Source: Closterium sp. Naga37s-1 (taxonomy: Eukaryota; Streptophyta; Zygnematophyceae; Desmidiales; Closteriaceae). Taken from it: a stretch of 64,000 nucleotides of DNA. The position numbers and the translations under genes were made by a program. Below the pieces are notes generated by a model that was not told where the DNA came from, ran no database searches, and was given only the letters and a program-made list of their open reading frames with translations. Below, piece after piece: positions 13,201 to 22,646 of the stretch. Location: positions 320,001 through 384,000 of the forward strand of contig CANJKZ010000549.1 of the NCBI GenBank assembly GCA_947471745.1, given 5' to 3'. How positions within the stretch are numbered: position 1 is the first letter of the stretch; the number at the start of each line of letters is the position of its first letter.

Positions 13201-15871
13201 AGAACGTCAAGTACTACCCACTCACGGACAGGTGAGGCTCAACTGTGCTCCAGTATGACTCTGGTTCGACTTAAAAGCCACCACATGAAACGATAGGTGC
13301 TGAAGTGTGAGGGACTTAGCCTTCATTCAATTCTCCATACGATAGGCCTGCCCGCCACCTGTCTCTTACCCCATGGACCAATCAGAACGTTGGAGGTGGT
13401 GAAGCAGCGACTGCTGGACGCAGAGGAAGCTGTCAACGCGACGGGCATGACCATGAGCTCCAAGAGCGTGCATGGCCTCATGGTATGGGATGGGGTCATG
13501 CAATGGTGTGAACTATTTGTATGGTGTGGTTGACTATTATGTGGACTCATGGTGATATGATATGCACTCTTCGTGTTCCTTCCAGTGTGCTGCCATTGTC
13601 ATCTCATTTGCTCCTGATGGACTATTTGTTTTCTCCTTACTATCCTCGCAACCCCCCTTCTCTGCCTCCCCTTCTCTGCCCTCTCTCTCCACTCCTCGTC
13701 CAGAGTGCGGCTCTCGGAGGCAAATTCAGCATTCACGCTTGCTGGACTTTTTGCCTTCTCTTTACTATCCTCACATCTCCTCTTCTCTCCCTATGCTGCC
13801 CACTCTCCACCCCTCTTCCAGGGTGCGGCTCTCGGAGGCAAGTTCAGCATTCCAAGGGCCGTCTACGGTGAAAAGGTGAGCCAAAGGAGTCTCTGTTGAA
13901 ATCATTAAGGTGTGAGGCCGCGTGCTGATGTAATTGCAGGATTGCGGAGGTGTGAGATAGGGAAATCTGATGCAAGCGAGTGTGGGATACAGATGGTCTT
14001 TGTTTCTTTCGATTTCACAACTTTCTTTCACAAAATGATTCTCCTTCACGGCCATCTGCTCATTCTCTTCTCTGCACGGCGGCACCACCAGATCAAGCAG
14101 GCAGAGAGTGTGAAGGAGCTCCATACAGCTGTGGGCTGTGACTTCTTCATCAACTCGCAGTGCCTCAGCGAAGCCATTCCAGGGTAAAGCCATGTGATGA
14201 TACGTTCTTGTCGTCCCAAAGAGGGTAGAGACTCTGCAGGAGCTCCATACAGCTGTGGGCTGTGACTTCATTAACTCGCAGTGCCTCAGCGAAGCCATTC
14301 CAGGGTAATGCAGATCATGGTCAGCAGCGGGTATTGTATTGTGATGGTGATGGGACTGTGTATGGTAATGTGACAATTTTGGCGAATGGTAGTGATCATG
14401 CTGTGGCGATGGGGTTTCGTTATTTGTTGCCTCAAGATCATTTGTTTCCATTATCGTTGCCAGCTGACCAATCTTGTTTTCAAAAAAATCCTCCTCTCCT
14501 TCCTCCCTCTTACCATCCCTTGTCTTTCCCCTCTTCTCCCTCTCTCCCTCCCGCCCTGCTCATCTTCACGCGTCCTCATGGCTCCTGCTCTTCTCTCTAG
14601 TCCAGCAAAGCTATTCTCGGGACCGAGTTCTCCATTGTTGCATCGTGAGTGCTACGCTAGTCTCTCACCTTGCTGGCAGCTGTGTCTTCTCTGCCTCTAT
14701 GATTTCTGTTTGAAGTTTTTTTCCTCGTTCTACCTCTGCTTACGATTTTCGATCTCCCTACATACATGTTGCCACTTGCTTTGCGTTCTTTGTTTTCCCC
14801 TGCTTACCCGCATGTGCACGCTATTTTATCTCTCCAACATCTGCTGCCCTCACCACTCCCTCCCCAATTTCCTCCTGTTCACCCCGCCATGTCTACTATC
14901 TTCCTCTCCCTGTCCTTCTTGCTTCTTCCTGTTCCTCCAGTGCTCGGTCGTTTGACTTTGCCATTCGCACGTCAGTGGACTGGCCGCGGTGGAAGCACCT
15001 TGACTTGGAGCTCACAGCAGCATGGGAGGTGCGTGGAATTTGACCTTGACATGCAATGCGATACGATGAAACGTGACAAGTACATGTGGTGACATTCGTT
15101 AAGCCATGTCTCGCCTGAACTCTACACGCTGAGGTGTCATGCAATCATGCACCAGTTCTGCACAGCAGTTATATGCGAAGCCCTCTCACTATCTGCATCA
15201 ACTTCCTCCCCCGGGTCCCTCTCTGCATTGTGACACCAGGCGCTGTGTGCGGCAGTGCTGGATGCACACACAGAAGCAGCGGACCCGCATCGCTACCGCC
15301 AAAGGATTCAAGACGCCATCCTCCGCCTGGGGTACTTCTGGTCAGTACGGCCCACTGTGCATGGCTGTTCTTGCCCAACCAGTGGGGTTACACCATTGAA
15401 TGCCTGGTTCGGGGTATCTCTGCTGCATTTTGGCCTCAGTTGTGTTTGACTGGTGAATCTCTGCTGCCTAACCGCAGGTATCAATTCATGCCTCTCACCA
15501 GAGGGTCAGCCATGGTGGGGCTGATCTCCGTTCTGGGTCTGTCCCTGGCTGCTGACATGGAAACCACTGCTTTCATCCCTAAGGGAGTGCAGGTGTGTTA
15601 ACGCTTGTAGGCATCGGGCAAGAAGTCCCCATGTCTTAGAGATAGTATGTCTTGTTATTTTCACTTGATTGTTCTTTAAAATTGTTATGGTGCTTTCTGA
15701 TGGCAGGTTGATTGGGAAGCTCTGCTTTCTCCATCATTTGCCAAGTTTAATGATTCAGTGGCGCCGTGGCTATATGAGGGTGTGAAGCCTGCACCTTGGG
15801 ATTTGCCTCTTGTGCGAGATGCACTTCCCACAACCCATCATGTTGTCAGTGCACTCAGCAATTATTATTGA
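1282..15871 (+). CDS. SRFR1/TTC13-like TPR protein, copy 1 (24 exons, apparently intact)
   Basis: Exons: 1282-1532, 1989-2113, 2266-2798, 3030-3074, 3224-3331, 3556-3703, 4194-4294, 4887-5062, 5447-5503, 5797-5905, 9892-9978, 10498-10584, 10874-11077, 11648-11689, 12216-12643, 13030-13116, 13386-13482, 13822-13875, 14092-14183, 14606-14644, 14941-15028, 15240-15340, 15478-15592, 15707-15871. All are GT..AG and phase-compatible, giving 1113 codons including the stop. The N-terminus has a hydrophobic stretch at about residues 9-25 that looks like a signal peptide. A Lys/Glu-rich low-complexity part follows in exon 3, then TPR units in exons 4-10 (for example ALHKALALEE, GLKLRPMDIELNYLEAS). The family-specific C-terminal half carries FLDGFMPNKRQ, RMAGLAALDVMQQ, WRQIGEPTD, VGQMQNVKYYPL and YQFMPLTRGSAMVG. 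Plant SRFR1 is a TPR regulator that restrains effector-triggered immunity; animal TTC13 has the same architecture. The family assignment is strong, but an immune role here is only inferred. The dense pseudo-exon copies inside its introns are odd. Exon borders need transcript support. Confidence 0.85.
1548..1780. repeat. 25-bp minisatellite in intron 1 of SRFR1-like copy 1
   Basis: About nine tandem units contain CTCAGTCACATGCTCAATG. Most are 25 bp, and two near the left end lack the four bases GACR and are 21 bp. The array begins 15 bp after the exon 1 donor, so it abuts a splice site like several other arrays in this window. Confidence 0.9.
3955..4850 (+). repeat. Tandem partial copies of TPR exons 7 and 8 (pseudo-exons)
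   Basis: The acceptor side of exon 7 (polypyrimidine tract, CAG and the GVLAFQAG codons) is repeated upstream at a period of about 120 bp (3958-4190). The donor side (the codons for LKRQPKDPMLIRAV plus gtgagt) is repeated twice downstream, near 4350-4440 and 4480-4555. A decayed copy of exon 8 (ALSFGGAGQW...) sits at 4694-4812 just before the intact exon 8 at 4887. Only one version of each exon keeps both sites and the reading phase. Copies carry the short palindrome GAGGCACCTC at 4311-4320 and 4438-4447. Confidence 0.8.
5230..5440. repeat. TG/CATG-rich microsatellite-like tract
   Basis: The tail of intron 8 is strongly biased to TGTG, CATG and GTGC steps, ending at the exon 9 acceptor gtgcag at 5441-5446. 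It is simple-sequence DNA; the small ORFs across it on both strands are not genes. Confidence 0.7.
5985..6098. repeat. Left flank of the CG-rich array: repeated segment plus a perfect hairpin
   Basis: The segment at about 5986-6078 (CTGTCATCTCAT, GGTACTGAATCAGGTATCC) reappears in similar form at 9599-9690 on the other side of the array, so the array is bracketed by direct repeats. At 6072-6098 lies a perfect inverted repeat with 13-base arms (TTACTGAATTGCG) around a single C. The array-proximal 6099-6250 is built of short CACTCGCG-like units. Confidence 0.8.
6252..9580. repeat. 3.3-kb CG-rich minisatellite (18/20-bp units) inside intron 10
   Basis: About 180 tandem units have the core CCTTGGTCC followed by alternating CG. 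From 6252 to about 7770 the unit is CCTTGGTCCACGCGCGCG (18 bp). From about 7770 to 9540 the A becomes G or C and the CG run lengthens, giving 18- and 20-bp variants. Sub-blocks repeat as higher-order groups, for example the TCGCGCC-marked variant near 8210, 8555, 8760 and 9300. The very long ORFs seen here on both strands are a by-product of a stop-free unit. The alternating CG runs are the classic context for Z-DNA. Confidence 0.95.
9979..10095 (+). repeat. Repeated donor end of exon 11
   Basis: The last bases of exon 11 (GCCTTCTATCAG, coding AFYQ) with their gtg donor are repeated twice more directly downstream, ending near 10034. A palindrome variant TTTGAGTTGACTTAA follows at about 10081. 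The first copy (donor after 9978) keeps the phase to exon 12; the extra copies could act as alternative donors. Confidence 0.75.
10168..10283. repeat. CACCATG heptamer microsatellite
   Basis: Repeated CACCATG with CATCATG and CACCTTG variants in intron 11. The unit is about 7 bp. It stops just before a decayed copy of exon 12 beginning at GAGGGACATTGC near 10291. Confidence 0.85.
10286..10441 (+). repeat. Two decayed copies of exon 12 (RDIATYTW) upstream of the real exon
   Basis: The string AGAGGGACATTGC plus the following ACGTACACGTGGTCC codons occurs at about 10291 and 10397 before the intact exon 12 at 10498. Each copy has its own polypyrimidine tract containing CCCTCCCTCTCAAT. The two early copies lose frame after a few codons, so the third is the functional acceptor. 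Confidence 0.8.
11100..11402 (+). repeat. Two extra copies of the 3' part of exon 13 (family signature motif)
   Basis: The sequence encoding LPELSEGALE..ADEIG.RTQYFLDGFMPNKRQ is repeated at about 11150-11251 and 11300-11400 downstream of exon 13 (10874-11077), each followed by a gtg/gtgg donor. Both keep ORF-like codons (RADEIGRRTQYF). GAGGCGC(C/T)C palindromes lie 16-17 nt after the donors of exon 13 and of the first copy. Use of two copies in one transcript would duplicate a conserved motif, so I treat them as pseudo-exons. Confidence 0.8.
11770..11818 (+). repeat. Decayed copy of exon 14
   Basis: CACATGGCAGGGCCGGCAGCTCTATACGTGATGCAGCAG resembles exon 14 (11648-11689, RMAGLAALDVMQQ), with several substitutions and its own gtg donor. 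It lies in intron 14, with a similar upstream tract ending in cgaatcagt. Confidence 0.7.
12086..12104. repeat. Type copy of the 18-bp palindrome TTTTGAGGCGCCTCAAAA
   Basis: A perfect palindrome with one extra 5' T. An identical 18-mer occurs at 34384-34401. Shorter or variant forms recur near 3716, 4311, 4438, 10630, 11093, 11267, 12326, 13172, 23892, 24568, 24728, 33350 and 39031. Two central variants exist, GGCGCC and GTCGAC, on the same frame TTTTGAG-NCGN-CTCAAAA. Confidence 0.9.
12644..12910 (+). repeat. 127-bp tandem copies of the exon 15 donor end
   Basis: The end of exon 15 (codons for LVAWIDLLE) with its gtgagtac donor and the following ~90 intron bases occurs three times, with donors at 12644, 12771 and 12898. 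The spliced exon can use the first; the others are exact enough to compete as alternative donors. The repeats differ only at scattered positions, so they are recent. Confidence 0.85.
13172..13245 (+). repeat. Partial copy of exon 16 with adjacent palindrome
   Basis: After TTGAGGCACCTCAAAA (13172-13187) the codons for VGQMQNVKYYPL and a gtgagg donor are repeated at about 13189-13233, followed by the same CTGTGCTCCAGTATGACTC intron bases as after the real exon. This copy is the 3' half of exon 16 only and has no acceptor of its own. Confidence 0.8.
13696..13745 (+). repeat. Decayed copy of exon 18
   Basis: AGTGCGGCTCTCGGAGGCAAATTCAGCATTC with its acceptor ccag precedes the intact exon 18 (13822-13875, GAALGGKFSIPRAV) by about 118 bp. 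It then diverges and has no donor in place. Confidence 0.75.
14220..14310 (+). repeat. Decayed copy of exon 19
   Basis: The codons for ELHTAVGCDF.INSQCLSEAIPG recur at about 14239-14307 downstream of exon 19 (14092-14183). The copy has lost three bases (CTTCATT for CTTCTTCATC) but keeps a gtaatg donor. Confidence 0.8.
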
Positions 15872-16500
15872 CATGCAAGCTATCACATTATCTTTTGATC
15901 CTTCAAGCCTTTCCCCTGCAGATTGGTGGTGTTAAAAATTACCTGTCTAAGTTATCAGAAACGATGGCAAACCAACATCCACCGTTTTCTACTCTGTTTA
16001 TTATCAGATATTGTTTTGTAACGAGTTTTCTTATGCGAGTAATTTGACTAGTCGGTATTCCCAGGACCAGGACCACCCACGACTCGAAGCCGTCTCCGGC
16101 AGTATCGCCTCGCCTGCCTAGCCTCCACTCGTCGAACATGTATCGTGCATTTTTCACCTGGTCAGTTTCTTCAATTGATTGGTAGGTTCTAGCAACAGAT
16201 GATCTGCAGCCGACTGCAGGCCGACAGGGAGGTACGTGACTTCACAGCAGACTTGCTTGCCGAACGTCGTCGTGAATGTTGGGATTGTCGCGAGACATTG
16301 TCGATAATTTCGTTAGATTCTGCTAGTTACGATTCTCGGAAAACGGGTTCGGGGTCTTGCCGTAAGCTCGACTCACCTCACCCGCACATCGGCCTGCGTC
16401 AATGCGGACCTCTTAAGAAAGCCAGAACCACATAATCCCATCGTTGATGGTTCCCAGGCGTCTCTGACTCACACAGTCCGCCACGCTCGGGGCTTCTGCG
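15872..16500. other. Intergenic spacer between the two SRFR1-like copies
   Basis: About 630 bp containing the 3' flank of copy 1 and the 5' flank of copy 2. I see no RNA gene or convincing promoter element. The right end resembles the region before copy 1's start codon. Confidence 0.5.
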
Positions 16501-18004
16501 ATGGCGCCGTCGCTTCGCGCGATCCGTGCGACGTTCGTGTGCCTTTCGCTGAACCTGACCCTGTGCAATGTCTTCACCGGACGCTACTATACCGCGTCGA
16601 ATCTCGCCTCTCCCACAACTCGCAATTCTGAGGTTGAATCGGCGGAGGCAGCGGGGTTCGTGTTGCCGAGCTCGGCGCGCAGCTGCGACGAAGATGAGAG
16701 GATCAGCGGTGCCAAGGGCTTGGTACCCTCATTGAACCAACTCACCTGGTGCGTTTCACTCTGACGTTCCTTCTGCTTCGGTTGGCCCTGCCCTGGTTTG
16801 GTTGCGCTCGTTAGCCCCTCTTTATTCCCTTTCTCCCCTTCCCATCCCCATTCTGCCGAAGTGTTTTTTTCCATTCCCGATCCCCATTCCGCTTACTCCA
16901 TTCCCCGTTCCCCTCATCCCCATTCCGCTGCTTCCCCATTTACCTGCACTCCTTGCTTTGATATTTGGAGGCAATTCTTCTGGTGCAGTCCTTTCCATTT
17001 ACCCTGTTGTGTCTCCCGTGCTGCCATATCATCGTGATTTCAATACCCTCATCATGCCACGTCACTCCCTGACATGCCACGTCATGTGTGCAGGAGTCCC
17101 GGTTTATGCGACTGGGAAATGCACCTGATTGCCAAAACAGAGGACCGCAGCACAGCGCCAGCATCATCAACGCACGGGCATCCGCACCTGCCTTCTCCCT
17201 CTCATTAAAAAGGGTACGCCAACAATGCTCTCACAACCTCCCCACCCCACACCCCTCCCCTCCCATCAACCATACCTCCCCCGCTCCCCCCACCCGCCTC
17301 CCCTTTAACACCCCCCCCCCCGTGCACCTGTGACCTGCCCCCATGCCATGTTCTCCACATCTCCATTCTCCATTCCACCTCCTCCCTTCCCACCACAGGA
17401 ACCAAGCTGTTCAAACTCCTTTCTCCGCCGTCCCCCTCTGCTCCCCCTCCCCCCGCGTGTGGTTCCCCCTCCTCTGGCCGAGGGGAGAAGCTGCTGCTGG
17501 GGGGAGCGGACCTGTGCGCCCTGATGCGCGCGGATGGGGGGAAGAGTGGCTTGGCTGGAGGTGGAAGAAAGGGAGCTGCGGAGGAGAGCAAGGGGGAGCT
17601 CAGAGGAGCGGTGGGGAGTTCAGGAGCAACCGTTGAGAAGAAGGGGAAGAGAGGAGATGCGTCGGAAAGAGGGGGACATGGGGGGGAGCAGAAGAAGGGA
17701 CGTGGGGGCAGTGGGGACCCAAAACGGCATGAAACTACCAGGAGGCGCAAGGGAGAGGAGGAGGAGGGTGAGGATGAGGAGGAGAGAGACAGGGGATTGA
17801 AAGGAAGGGAAGGAGTGAAGAAAGGGAGGAGGGAGCAGGCGAAGCCGACAGTCAAGGGAAGTGAAAGCAGGGATGAGAAGGGGAGTGGTGGTGGTAGTGG
17901 TGGGGTTGGGGAAAAGGGGAAAAGGGGTGAAGGGGAAGGAAGGGGGGCGTGAGAAGGAGAAGCAAGGCGGGCAGGTGAACAAGGAGATGATGATCCGATC
18001 AGCC

Positions 18005-18160
18005 ATCAGCATGGTAAGTGCTGCAATCAGCATGGTAAGTGCTGCAATCAGCATGGTAAGTGCTGCAATCAGCATGGTAAGTGCTGCAATCAGCATGGTA
18101 AGTGCTGCAATCAGCATGGTAAGTGCTGCAATCAGCATGGTAAGTGCTGCAATCAGCAAG
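18005..18160 (+). repeat. 21-bp minisatellite containing a 5' splice donor in every unit
   Basis: Seven units carry ATCAGCATG|GTAAGTG (GTAAGT at 18014, 18035, 18056, 18077, 18098, 18119, 18140), followed by an eighth with the donor destroyed (ATCAGCAAGAAG). The first donor is the natural end of exon 3 (phase 0 to exon 4 at 18289). Because the unit is 21 bp and stop-free (ISMVSAA), splicing from any unit would keep frame and add 7 residues per unit. Confidence 0.9.
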
Positions 18161-18419
18161 AAGAGTCGCATATTCCACCCTGCATTGCAGCACATACCAT
18201 CTGCCACACGACAGGGCATCCTTCCAGGACTCCCAATTCGTCATACGTCCCTCCTCTCCCCAATCGTGGCTTGATCTTATTCCCTCAGATGCAAGCCAAG
18301 AAGTTCCAGGAAGCGATCAACCTCTTCAACCAGGTGCGCCCGCCCACCCCACTCACTCAACCCCCTCACGACTTACTTCCTTCCTCCGTTATCCCTATTC
18401 ACCACACAACTCGTAATCT

Positions 18420-19440
18420 CCTTACCACTCCTAAGTTCATCGAAGCTACCAATCTCTTCAACCAGGTGCGCCCACCCCACTCATTCTCCACCAGGTTCTC
18501 CTGAGTCCCCTCCACTCGCTTTTTCTCAGGGGTCTACCTACCCCACCTCATCTCACATGTCTATTCCACTCTCTCGTTCTGCTGTGGCTGGCTCACTCAG
18601 CCCCATTACACCGCTCTCAACCCCTCGCCTATTCCTCCCTTACGCCTCGCATCCCCCTCCCATTACCACATCCCTTTCCACCCTGCTCTGTCTCCCCTCC
18701 CACCCTGTTCTCTCCCCGCAACAGGTGGAAGCGGAAGGCGGCGAGCTGTCGGATCAGCTGTACATCGGCAGGGGCCTCTGCCACCTGATGCTCAAGCAGA
18801 AGGGGATGGTCGTCTCACAGGCTTCCCTCCTCCCTCCCCCCGTCTCTCCCCACAGGTGGAAGCGGAGGGCGGGGAGCTGTCGGATCAGCTGTTCATCGGC
18901 AGGGGCCTCTGCCACCTGTTTCTCAAGCGCCTGGACGACGCTGAAGATGACTTTACTGAGGTCAGCTGTAGGGTGGTGGTGGGGGGGGGAAGGAGAGGGT
19001 GGTGGTGGTGGTGGTGGTAGTAGTAGTAGTATGATGCATGGCATATGTATGGTGCTCTGTGTGCATGTGGATTTGTTTCTCAAGCGCCTGAACGATGCAG
19101 AGGACGACTTTACGGAGGTGAGCTGGATTCAATCAAATCCTCAATTCTCGAATTCTCCCAGTCTACCTACCTGGCTCAAGAAGCCCCATCTCCTGTTACT
19201 TCCACCCACCCACCTGGGCATTCATCACTTTTCCGAGGTGTGACTACCAGGTCGATTAAAAAATCACCACCTCCACCCTCCCTATCTCTCTCTCCCATGC
19301 CATTGCCACCCCCATGCGCTGGGCATCCAGCGAACCAGCGCTTCCCCAGAAGTGCGGAGCTGTACCGGCGGAGGGCCATGCTGCACACTGAGTGACTCCC
19401 AGCATGACTCCTCCCAAGTTGACTTGACACTCGCCACTCA
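18420..19440 (+). repeat. Partial repeats of TPR exons (LFNQ, GRGLCHL, DDAEDDFTE, AELYRRRAML)
   Basis: The second half of exon 4 recurs at 18431-18463. Exon 5 has an extra acceptor-side copy at 18726-18810 (ending GLCHLMLKQKG). Its donor-side codons LKRL.DAEDDFTE recur at 19079-19118. A truncated copy of exon 6 lies at about 19328-19395 (CAGCGCTTCCCCAGAAGTGC...MLHTE stop). The complete versions of exons 5 and 6 (18856-18960, 19517-19597) keep both splice sites. Confidence 0.75.
18970..19035. repeat. GGT/AGT trinucleotide-rich tract
   Basis: A run of G-rich GGT, GGGGGG and AGT units in the intron after exon 5 of copy 2. Simple-sequence DNA. Confidence 0.8.
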
Positions 19441-19939
19441 CCACCACCACTCATCACCACTCACCACCACTCACCACCCCTGTGTTCCCCATCTCCACCC
19501 TTCTGCTGTCCCACAGGGCATTCAGCACTTCCCCAGGAGTGCGGAGCTGTACCGGCGGAGGGCCATGCTGTATATTGAGAGGAACGAGCGTGAGACGGTG
19601 CGTGTCCACGTGGACGTGGAAGGGGTTGAGTGAGTGTGTGAGTGCATCGGTGAGTGAGTGGGTGGGTGGGTGCATGTGGGAACACAGGGAGTCGTCTCAC
19701 AACTCAGTCTATTTGAGACGACTTTTGACGCCCTTCAGCAACCCTCATGCCACGACCTCCTTGCCTCTCCTCTTGTGCACCTCTGCCTCTCCTCTTGTGC
19801 ACCTCTGCCTGCCCATCCCTCGTCTCATCACGATGTCATGTCTCTCATGTCTCTGCACGGCAGGCAGTGGAGGATCTGAGTCGGTCGCTGGAAATAGAGC
19901 CTGACAACCAGGACGCCCTGCAGCACCGAGGTGAGGCAC

Positions 19940-20450
19940 TGTGCTGGCCGAGGGAGTGTGATGCTGCACCCTTGGCATGGCATGGCATGGCATGGCATGG
20001 CATGGCACGTCACACCCAACAGCAGTCAGTGGAGGACTTGAGTCGGTCGCTGGAGATCGAACCTGACAACCAGGACGCCCTGCAACACCGAGGTGAGGCA
20101 TGTGTACTGGCAGCACAGAGGTAACACTTGTATGCTGGCCAAAGGGGTGTGTGTAAGGCTGCACAATTGGCATGTCATGTCATGGCATGGCACACCCAAC
20201 GGCAGGCAGGCCTCATCGCCCTCCACCTGCATTTGTTCAGCACGGCCCTTGCAACCAACGTCGTGTGACCCACAGCCAGCCCGTTTCCCCCTCTACCCGT
20301 GTTCCCCCCATGCCCCCATGCAGGCATCATCGCCTTCCACATACACCTGTACAGCATGGCCATTGCATGCAACCCCATGCAACTGAGCCCGTGTGACCCA
20401 CTGTCAACCCCGTTCCCCCTCTACCCGTGCCCCACCCCTTGCCCCCATGC
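19940..20450 (+). repeat. Repeated TPR exon ends and CATGG pentamer tract
   Basis: The exon at 19864-19930 (AVEDLSRSLEIEPDNQDALQHRG) is repeated at 20031-20092 with its gtgagg donor. Between them is a run of GGCAT units (19975-20010). The acceptor-side codons for GIIAFHIHLY (before 20453) have two decayed copies at about 20205-20250 and 20323-20370. These repeats could allow exon skipping or duplication in transcripts, but no evidence is available. Confidence 0.7.
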
Positions 20451-20704
20451 AGGCATCATCGCCTTCCACATACACCTGTACGGCATGGCCATCGCTGATC
20501 TCTCCAGGGCGCTTGACATGCGCCCCATGGATGCCTACCTCATCCGTGCCAAGGTACCAACCTCCGTTCCTGCAATGACCTGCGTTGACCTGCATTGACT
20601 TGTGCTGACCTGTCATGACCTGAGTCATAACCGCCTTTGTTGATCTCTGCCAAGGCATCAACCCCTGCTCTTGACCTACTGGCCTGCAATGACCCCTCCC
20701 TCCC

Positions 20705-21340
20705 AAACACAGGCCATAGACTTGGGTGGGGGCAGGCCGCCGGCGCAACGCGAGCGCCATGTTCAGCGAGGCAGTGAGGCGCCATGCTTGACCTTACAGT
20801 CAACCCTTCCCTTCCTCCCCCCACCTTCCTCTCCACTCTCCTTCCCACCCCCCTTCCCACCCTCCTCCCCTCACTCCTCCTCCCCCCAGGGCATAGCCCT
20901 GACCAGGGCAGGCCACTGCCGCAACGCCAGCAGCATGTTCAGCGAGGCGGTGAGGCACCATGCCGGGCCTGGCCTGACAGTCAAACTTACCCTTCCTCCA
21001 CCCCACCCTCCTCCCCACCACATAGCCTTGGCGGGCTTAGGGTAGTGGCGCAACGCCAGCAGCGTGTTCAGCGAGGCGGTGAGGCACCATGCCGGGCCTG
21101 GCCTGACAGTCAAGGCTCCGTTTCCTCCTCCCCACCCACCTCTCCACCCTCATCCCCACCCTCCTCCTCATCACAGGGCATAGCCCTGGCCGGGGCTGGG
21201 CAGTGGCGCAATGTGAGCACCATATTCAGCGAGGTGGTGAGGCAACTCGTGATGCCAGGCCTTCTAGTTCAACCCTTCCCCTCCCCCCTCACTTCCCTCT
21301 CGACTCTTCCCCCCCTCCCTTCTCCCCCTCCCTTCCCCCC
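20705..21340 (+). repeat. Four decayed copies of the GIALAGAGQWRN exon upstream of the intact one
   Basis: Degenerate versions of the acceptor side of exon 8 (acceptor, GIALxGxGxxRN, FSEAVRHH) occur at about 20710, 20890, 21024 and 21178 at 130-180-bp spacing. The intact exon is 21348-21523. Each copy keeps a long CT tract of the CCCTTCCTCC type. They lose frame or donor within 60-70 bp. Confidence 0.8.
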
Positions 21341-21569
21341 ACCACAGGGCATAGCCCTGGCCGGGGCAGGGCAGTGGCGCAATGCAAGCGCCGTGTTTGC
21401 GGAGGCGGTGAAACGCCACCCAATGTCAGCGCACCTGTGGACGGAGAAGGGGCGCGTGCACAAGGAGCTGGGGGAGGTTGATTTGGCTCTGGCCGCGCTG
21501 CATAAAGCCCTGGCTCTGGAAGAGTGAGTGGGGGGTGGGTGGAGTTAGGGTCAATGAGTGGGCACTTTA

Positions 21570-21676
21570 TGTCAGCGCACCTGTGGACGGAGAAGGGCCG
21601 CGTGCACAAGGAGCTTGGGGAGGTTGACCTTGCTCTGGCCGCGCTGCATAAAGCCCTGGCTCTGGAAGAGTGAGTG
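21570..21676 (+). repeat. Copy of the donor half of exon 8
   Basis: TCAGCGCACCTGTGGACGG to CTGGAAGAGTGAGTG repeats the last ~105 bp of exon 8 (21348-21523) with its donor, but without an acceptor. Confidence 0.8.
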
Positions 21677-21892
21677 GTGGCGGATGGGAGTGTGAATGGC
21701 GGGTGGGAGAGTGAGCGGGGAGTGGAGGGGTTGAGAGAAGGGAGAGCTGGGGTTGGGGGAGAGAAGGAGAGTGGGGTTTGAAAAACTAGGGTTCCCTGTG
21801 CTCTCACAGCCATGGCACCTCCGCCCATCTCAGTCCCCTGACTCTCTACAAGCATGCTCTCTACAAGCATGCATGCTTTATCACCAGTGCAG

Positions 21893-22252
21893 GGTTAAAA
21901 AAAACGACCGTTTTTTTTTTTTAAATTTACCGTTAAAAACGGTACCGTAAAAAACGACCGTTTAAAACGGTTTAAAACGGTTCCAGGAGGTGTTTTCAGT
22001 TTAACTAACAAATCGGCCACTTTATGGGACCAAATTGAATCCGAATTTGAGCAGGATGAAGGGGACCGGCTCCTTCTTGCATGTGTGCGCTTGTTGGCAT
22101 GTTTGAACATGTCTTTAACCTTGTTTTTCCCCTTTTTTTCTTGGTGACCAGAGTTCTCTAACAAAAAAACGGCCGTATTTTTGAAAAAACACCGTAAAAA
22201 ACGACCGTAAAAAACGGACCGTATTTTACGAAAACCGTATTTTTGAACCTTG
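21893..22252. mobile_element. AT-rich foldback element in an intron of copy 2
   Basis: About 360 bp sharply AT-richer than its surroundings, with clustered AAAACGG/CCGTTTT motifs at both ends (21896-21986 and 22160-22250) that can pair with each other. CCAGTGC flanks both sides (near 21885 and 22252) and might be part of a target duplication. It has no coding capacity. I infer a MITE-like insertion; the class is unknown. Confidence 0.5.
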
Positions 22253-22426
22253 CCAGTGCCTGCCCCCATCCTCCCCCCATCCTTCCCCCGTCCTTCGCCC
22301 GTCCTCCCCCCATCCTCCCCCCAACCTCCCCCCAACCTCCCCCCATCCTCCACTCAACCTCCCCCCATCCTCCCCCGATCCTCCCCCCAACCTCCCCCCT
22401 ATCCCCCCCCCCCATCCTCTCGCCAG

Positions 22427-22646
22427 CACGCTGGAGGCGTACATCCGCCTCACGTCCCTCATGCAGCTGGTGGGCCGCCACAAGTGAGACTGGGGGGTCC
22501 TTTAGTGAGTGTGAGGGGAGCTCTTGGTAAGTTTCATCTGGCTCAAATGACCTGGATTCTGTAGTTGCGGGCCTTTTATCGGCCTCAACTACTCTGGAGG
22601 CGTACATCCGCCTCACGTCCCTCATGCAGCTGGTGGGTCGCCACAG
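22427..22646 (+). repeat. Duplicated exon TLEAYIRLTSLMQLVGRH
   Basis: The exon 22427-22483 is repeated at about 22590-22646 with an almost identical donor region (caggtgaggctga against caagtgagactgg). The second copy lacks a clear acceptor, because it is preceded by TCAACTACT instead of a CAG. Confidence 0.75.
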
